DNA from: Dickeya chrysanthemi NCPPB 402
GTDB taxonomy: Bacteria > Pseudomonadota > Gammaproteobacteria > Enterobacterales > Enterobacteriaceae
Assembly (NCBI RefSeq): GCF_000406105.1
Contig: NZ_CM001974.1
Coordinates: forward strand, 4,202,805 to 4,266,804
Reading direction: 5' to 3'
DNA: 64,000 bases
The notes beneath the pieces were generated by a model, which ran no database searches, had not been told where the DNA came from, and was given only the letters and a program-made list of their open reading frames with translations. The position numbers and the translations under genes were made by a program. This document shows, piece by piece, positions 63,632-64,000 of the stretch. How positions within the stretch are numbered: the stretch's first letter is position 1; every line of letters begins with the position of its first letter.

Positions 63632-64000
63632 ATGGAACGATTAAAGAGCATGTCGGTCTTCGCCAGCGTGGTGGAATTCGGCTCGTTCACCGCCGCCGCA
63701 CGCCAGTTGGCTATGAGCGTATCCGCCGTCAGCCAGACGGTGACCCGGCTGGAAGATGAGCTACAGGTGAAACTGCTCAACCGCAGCACCCGCAGCATCG
63801 GGCTGACGGAAGCCGGCAGGATCTATTACCACGGCTGTCGCCGTATGCTGCACGAAGCACAGGAAGTGCATGAGCAGTTATACGCGTTCAACAACACCCC
63901 TATCGGTACGCTGCGCATCGGCAGTTCCTCCACCATGGCGCAAAATGTGCTGGCTACGATGACCACCGACATGCTGAAGGAATATCCGGGTTTGTCGGTC
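63632..64000 (+). CDS. aaeR: LysR-family regulator AaeR (N-terminal 123 residues)
   Basis: The gene runs off the right edge. MERLKSMSVFASVVEFGSFT and the HTH AARQLAMSVSAVSQTVTRLE are nearly identical to E. coli AaeR, followed by NRSTRSIGLTEAGRIYYHGC. It activates aaeXAB when aromatic carboxylic acids are present and stands divergent from that operon. Confidence 0.93.
   Translation, partial: MERLKSMSVFASVVEFGSFTAAARQLAMSVSAVSQTVTRLEDELQVKLLNRSTRSIGLTEAGRIYYHGCRRMLHEAQEVHEQLYAFNNTPIGTLRIGSSSTMAQNVLATMTTDMLKEYPGLSV

Overview
The window reads as chromosomal core sequence of a soft-rot enterobacterium of the order Enterobacterales, most likely Dickeya or a close relative in Pectobacteriaceae. The reasons are protein sequences that follow Escherichia coli closely gene by gene, a GC content that looks to be in the mid-50s percent, and blocks of conserved enterobacterial gene order joined in an order that differs from E. 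coli K-12. The genus is inferred from general resemblance; the sequence alone does not prove it. There is no phage, plasmid, insertion sequence, CRISPR array, tRNA or rRNA in view.

Layout. 1-3.6 kb: the start of a yqhC-type AraC regulator (reverse), then a nitroreductase, yqhD and dkgA, a group that reduces aldehydes and nitro compounds. 3.6-10.5 kb (reverse): ftsP, plsC, parC, a broken LysR-regulator remnant, parE. 10.7-13.2 kb (reverse): the tightly packed nudF-yqiB-cpdA-yqiA operon. 13.4-17.2 kb: a possible 46-codon leader ORF, tolC, ygiB, ygiC. 17.2-19.5 kb (reverse): ygiD, the RNase P RNA gene rnpB, rsmI. 19.5-23.2 kb: lpoA, yraN, diaA, dolP. 23.3-26.1 kb (reverse): an alginate-lyase-like gene, mtgA, elbB. 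Then the small RNA gene arcZ on the forward strand, opposite arcB and yhcC (reverse). 30.4-36.3 kb: gltB-gltD. 36.4-40.1 kb (reverse): sspB, sspA, rpsI, rplM, zapE. 40.3-43.5 kb: zapG, degQ, degS. 43.5-48.4 kb (reverse): murA, ibaG and mlaB-C-D-E-F. 48.7-57.4 kb: yrbG, kdsD, kdsC, lptC, lptA, lptB, rpoN, hpf, ptsN, rapZ, npr, rnk. 57.5-60.2 kb: pmbA (reverse), darP and a DUF1543 gene. 60.2-64 kb: aaeB-aaeA-aaeX (reverse) and the start of aaeR.

The genes work together mainly in envelope construction and upkeep: KDO synthesis and LPS export (kdsD, kdsC, lptCAB), phospholipid retrieval from the outer membrane (mlaFEDCB), peptidoglycan precursor and polymer synthesis (murA, mtgA, lpoA), envelope quality control (degQ, degS, dolP), the outer-membrane efflux duct (tolC) and division factors (ftsP, zapE, zapG). 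A second theme is nitrogen and carbon signalling: gltBD, rpoN, the nitrogen phosphotransferase proteins ptsN and npr with rapZ, and cpdA, which sets cAMP levels. Redox control is represented by arcB and the antisense-adjacent sRNA arcZ.

I found no convincing undescribed multi-gene system. The less ordinary items are small: the LysR remnant, a possible leader ORF plus hairpin before tolC, a degenerate tandem repeat between yqhD and dkgA, yraN lacking an ATG/GTG start, a cluster of three inverted repeats before rapZ, the alginate-lyase-like gene at a synteny junction, and two strong CRP-like sites.
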